From: Phaeoceros laevis
Taxonomy: Eukaryota > Anthocerotophyta > Anthocerotopsida > Notothyladales
Length of the DNA stretch: 64,000 nucleotides
Reading direction: 5' to 3'
NCBI GenBank assembly: GCA_049999765.1
Contig: JBNGIQ010007717.1
Location: forward strand, 1-64,000
Positions 63,296 through 64,000 of the stretch are shown here, in pieces. The position numbers and the translations under genes are program-made. Numbering within the stretch: the stretch's first letter is position 1; each line of letters opens with the position of its first letter. Below the pieces are notes generated by a model. It saw only the letters and a list, made by a program, of their open reading frames with translations, was not told the DNA's origin and made no database searches.

Positions 63296-64000
63296 TCATT
63301 GCGGTGCTGAAGCTGCTTCAAGTCTGTCACAGCGCTGGTTCCTACTATCTTCCTGTATTGACTTCAACCTTAGAACCCTGTTCTTGCACCTGCTCCTGAA
63401 CTTCTCATCCCCGCAAGCCAGGTAGTAACCAAGGCTCTTGAAGTCACTTCCAGCCGCGATGGCATACTCGTACCGTGGTTTGATCCGCTTTGATAAGCTG
63501 TAGCTCAAATACTGAGGAAACTGAACAAGGTCACTCACATTCTTTTCCAGCACTGTCAGCAAAAACTCCGCTTTAGGCTTGATGGACAGCTCCAAGTTCA
63601 GGGCAAAAATGGGAGGATGCACAGCAACAATTCTGCCAAAAAACAAGCACTGTCAGACAAGCTGTGAGAGCACAAAAAACAGCACTAAAATTCCGGTGAA
63701 GTGACAATCGTGAAGGATAGACCTTGCAATGCCATCTTTCGAAATACCAAGACTTCGCAAGTAGTCTACCTTCACTCGTAGGTTATCCTCCACGCTATAG
63801 CTGAAGACAATCGGCCATTTGAAAAGACTACGAAGTTGCAAATCATCAAGCTCTAGTTCGTTCTTGAAATACTCAGCAGTTTGAAATATCTTGCCCTCCA
63901 GATTTTGAGTAAAAATCTGGACAACAATAAGAATACATCCGAGGAAGCTTAAGAATTACATGACAAACAGCCTGCCAGTCGAAAGGAAATAAAACCTGGC
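63296..64000 (-). CDS. mTERF-family protein, 5' part beyond the window
   Basis: Two complete exons are visible, 63916-63723 and 63632-63296, and the gene runs off the right edge. The protein shows mTERF helical repeats: DDLQLRSLFKWPIVFSYSVE, NLRVKVDYLRSLGISKDGIA, RIVAVHPPIFALNLELSIKP, KAEFLLTVLEKNVSDLVQFP, QYLSYSLSKRIKPRYEYA. The (L/I)..P.(V/I)(F/L)..S pattern with a Pro at the helix start is the family hallmark. The C-terminal 45 residues (DEKFRSRCKNRVLRLKSIQE) are basic. Plant mTERFs act in chloroplasts or mitochondria in transcription termination, splicing or ribosome biogenesis; which one is unclear because the presequence is missing. 63917-64000 is intron or upstream exon not resolved. 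Confidence 0.85.

Overview
The window is nuclear DNA from a land plant. It is gene-dense: 20 protein genes complete or nearly so, one further gene cut by the right edge, and one dubious fragment in 64 kb. Introns are short (mostly 60-250 bp), exons are GC-moderate, and typical plant nuclear genes are present (plastid ClpR3, a PLS/E-type PPR protein, mTERF, a CURLY LEAF/SWINGER-type E(z), Rab5/RABF2, choline-monooxygenase-like). A complete CFAP157-type axonemal coiled-coil gene points to a plant with swimming sperm (bryophyte, lycophyte or fern). The compact layout with short introns would suit a hornwort-like genome, but that is inference and cannot be settled from the window. One run of exactly 100 N (10142-10241) marks an assembly gap.

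Layout from left to right. 0.75-2.25 kb (-): 2-oxoglutarate/Fe(II) dioxygenase. 2.99-5.40 kb (-): HAD-fold protein with an altered catalytic motif. 6.90-8.52 kb (+): intronless CFAP157. 8.93-12.66 kb (-): subtilase interrupted by the gap and by a sharp change of base composition. 13.54-18.72 kb (+): E(z)-type H3K27 methyltransferase, convergent with 18.90-24.24 kb (-) SCY1-like pseudokinase. 24.98-27.04 kb (+): Rieske choline-monooxygenase-like enzyme, convergent with 27.24-29.03 kb (-) ClpR3. 29.56-31.99 kb (-): AIP1. 32.66-37.46 kb (+): NSF. 38.58-40.24 kb (+): Rab5. 41.06-41.60 kb (-): SWC6. 41.80-44.08 kb (+): alpha-amylase. 44.41-45.05 kb (-): organellar bS21. 46.35-47.19 kb (-): unrecognised membrane protein. 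47.8-50.2 kb: gene-poor, AT-rich and full of small local duplications. 50.28-54.67 kb (-): acidic N-terminal/LRR protein. 54.7-56.9 kb: AT-rich spacer. 56.89-59.02 kb (-): PPR, head-to-head with 59.15-60.45 kb (+) SAP30BP/HCNGP. 61.30-62.64 kb (-): N-myristoyltransferase. 63.30 kb to the end (-): mTERF, 5' truncated.

The genes do not form an operon-like pathway. They are mostly housekeeping genes: membrane traffic (NSF, Rab5, SCYL1, with NMT modifying other proteins), actin turnover (AIP1), chromatin (E(z), SWC6, SAP30BP) and organelle gene expression and proteostasis (ClpR3, bS21, PPR, mTERF). Exon models given with explicit boundaries were read by eye and checked for GT-AG (one GC-AG) borders and reading phase. 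For 2-ODD, HAD, Rab5, amylase, bS21, the membrane protein and SAP30BP the summed exon lengths are exact multiples of three. No clearly new multi-gene system was found. The best leads are the HAD protein with Glu at the nucleophile position, the acidic-LRR protein, the composition-split subtilase, the orphan membrane protein and the duplication-rich island at 48.5-49.5 kb.
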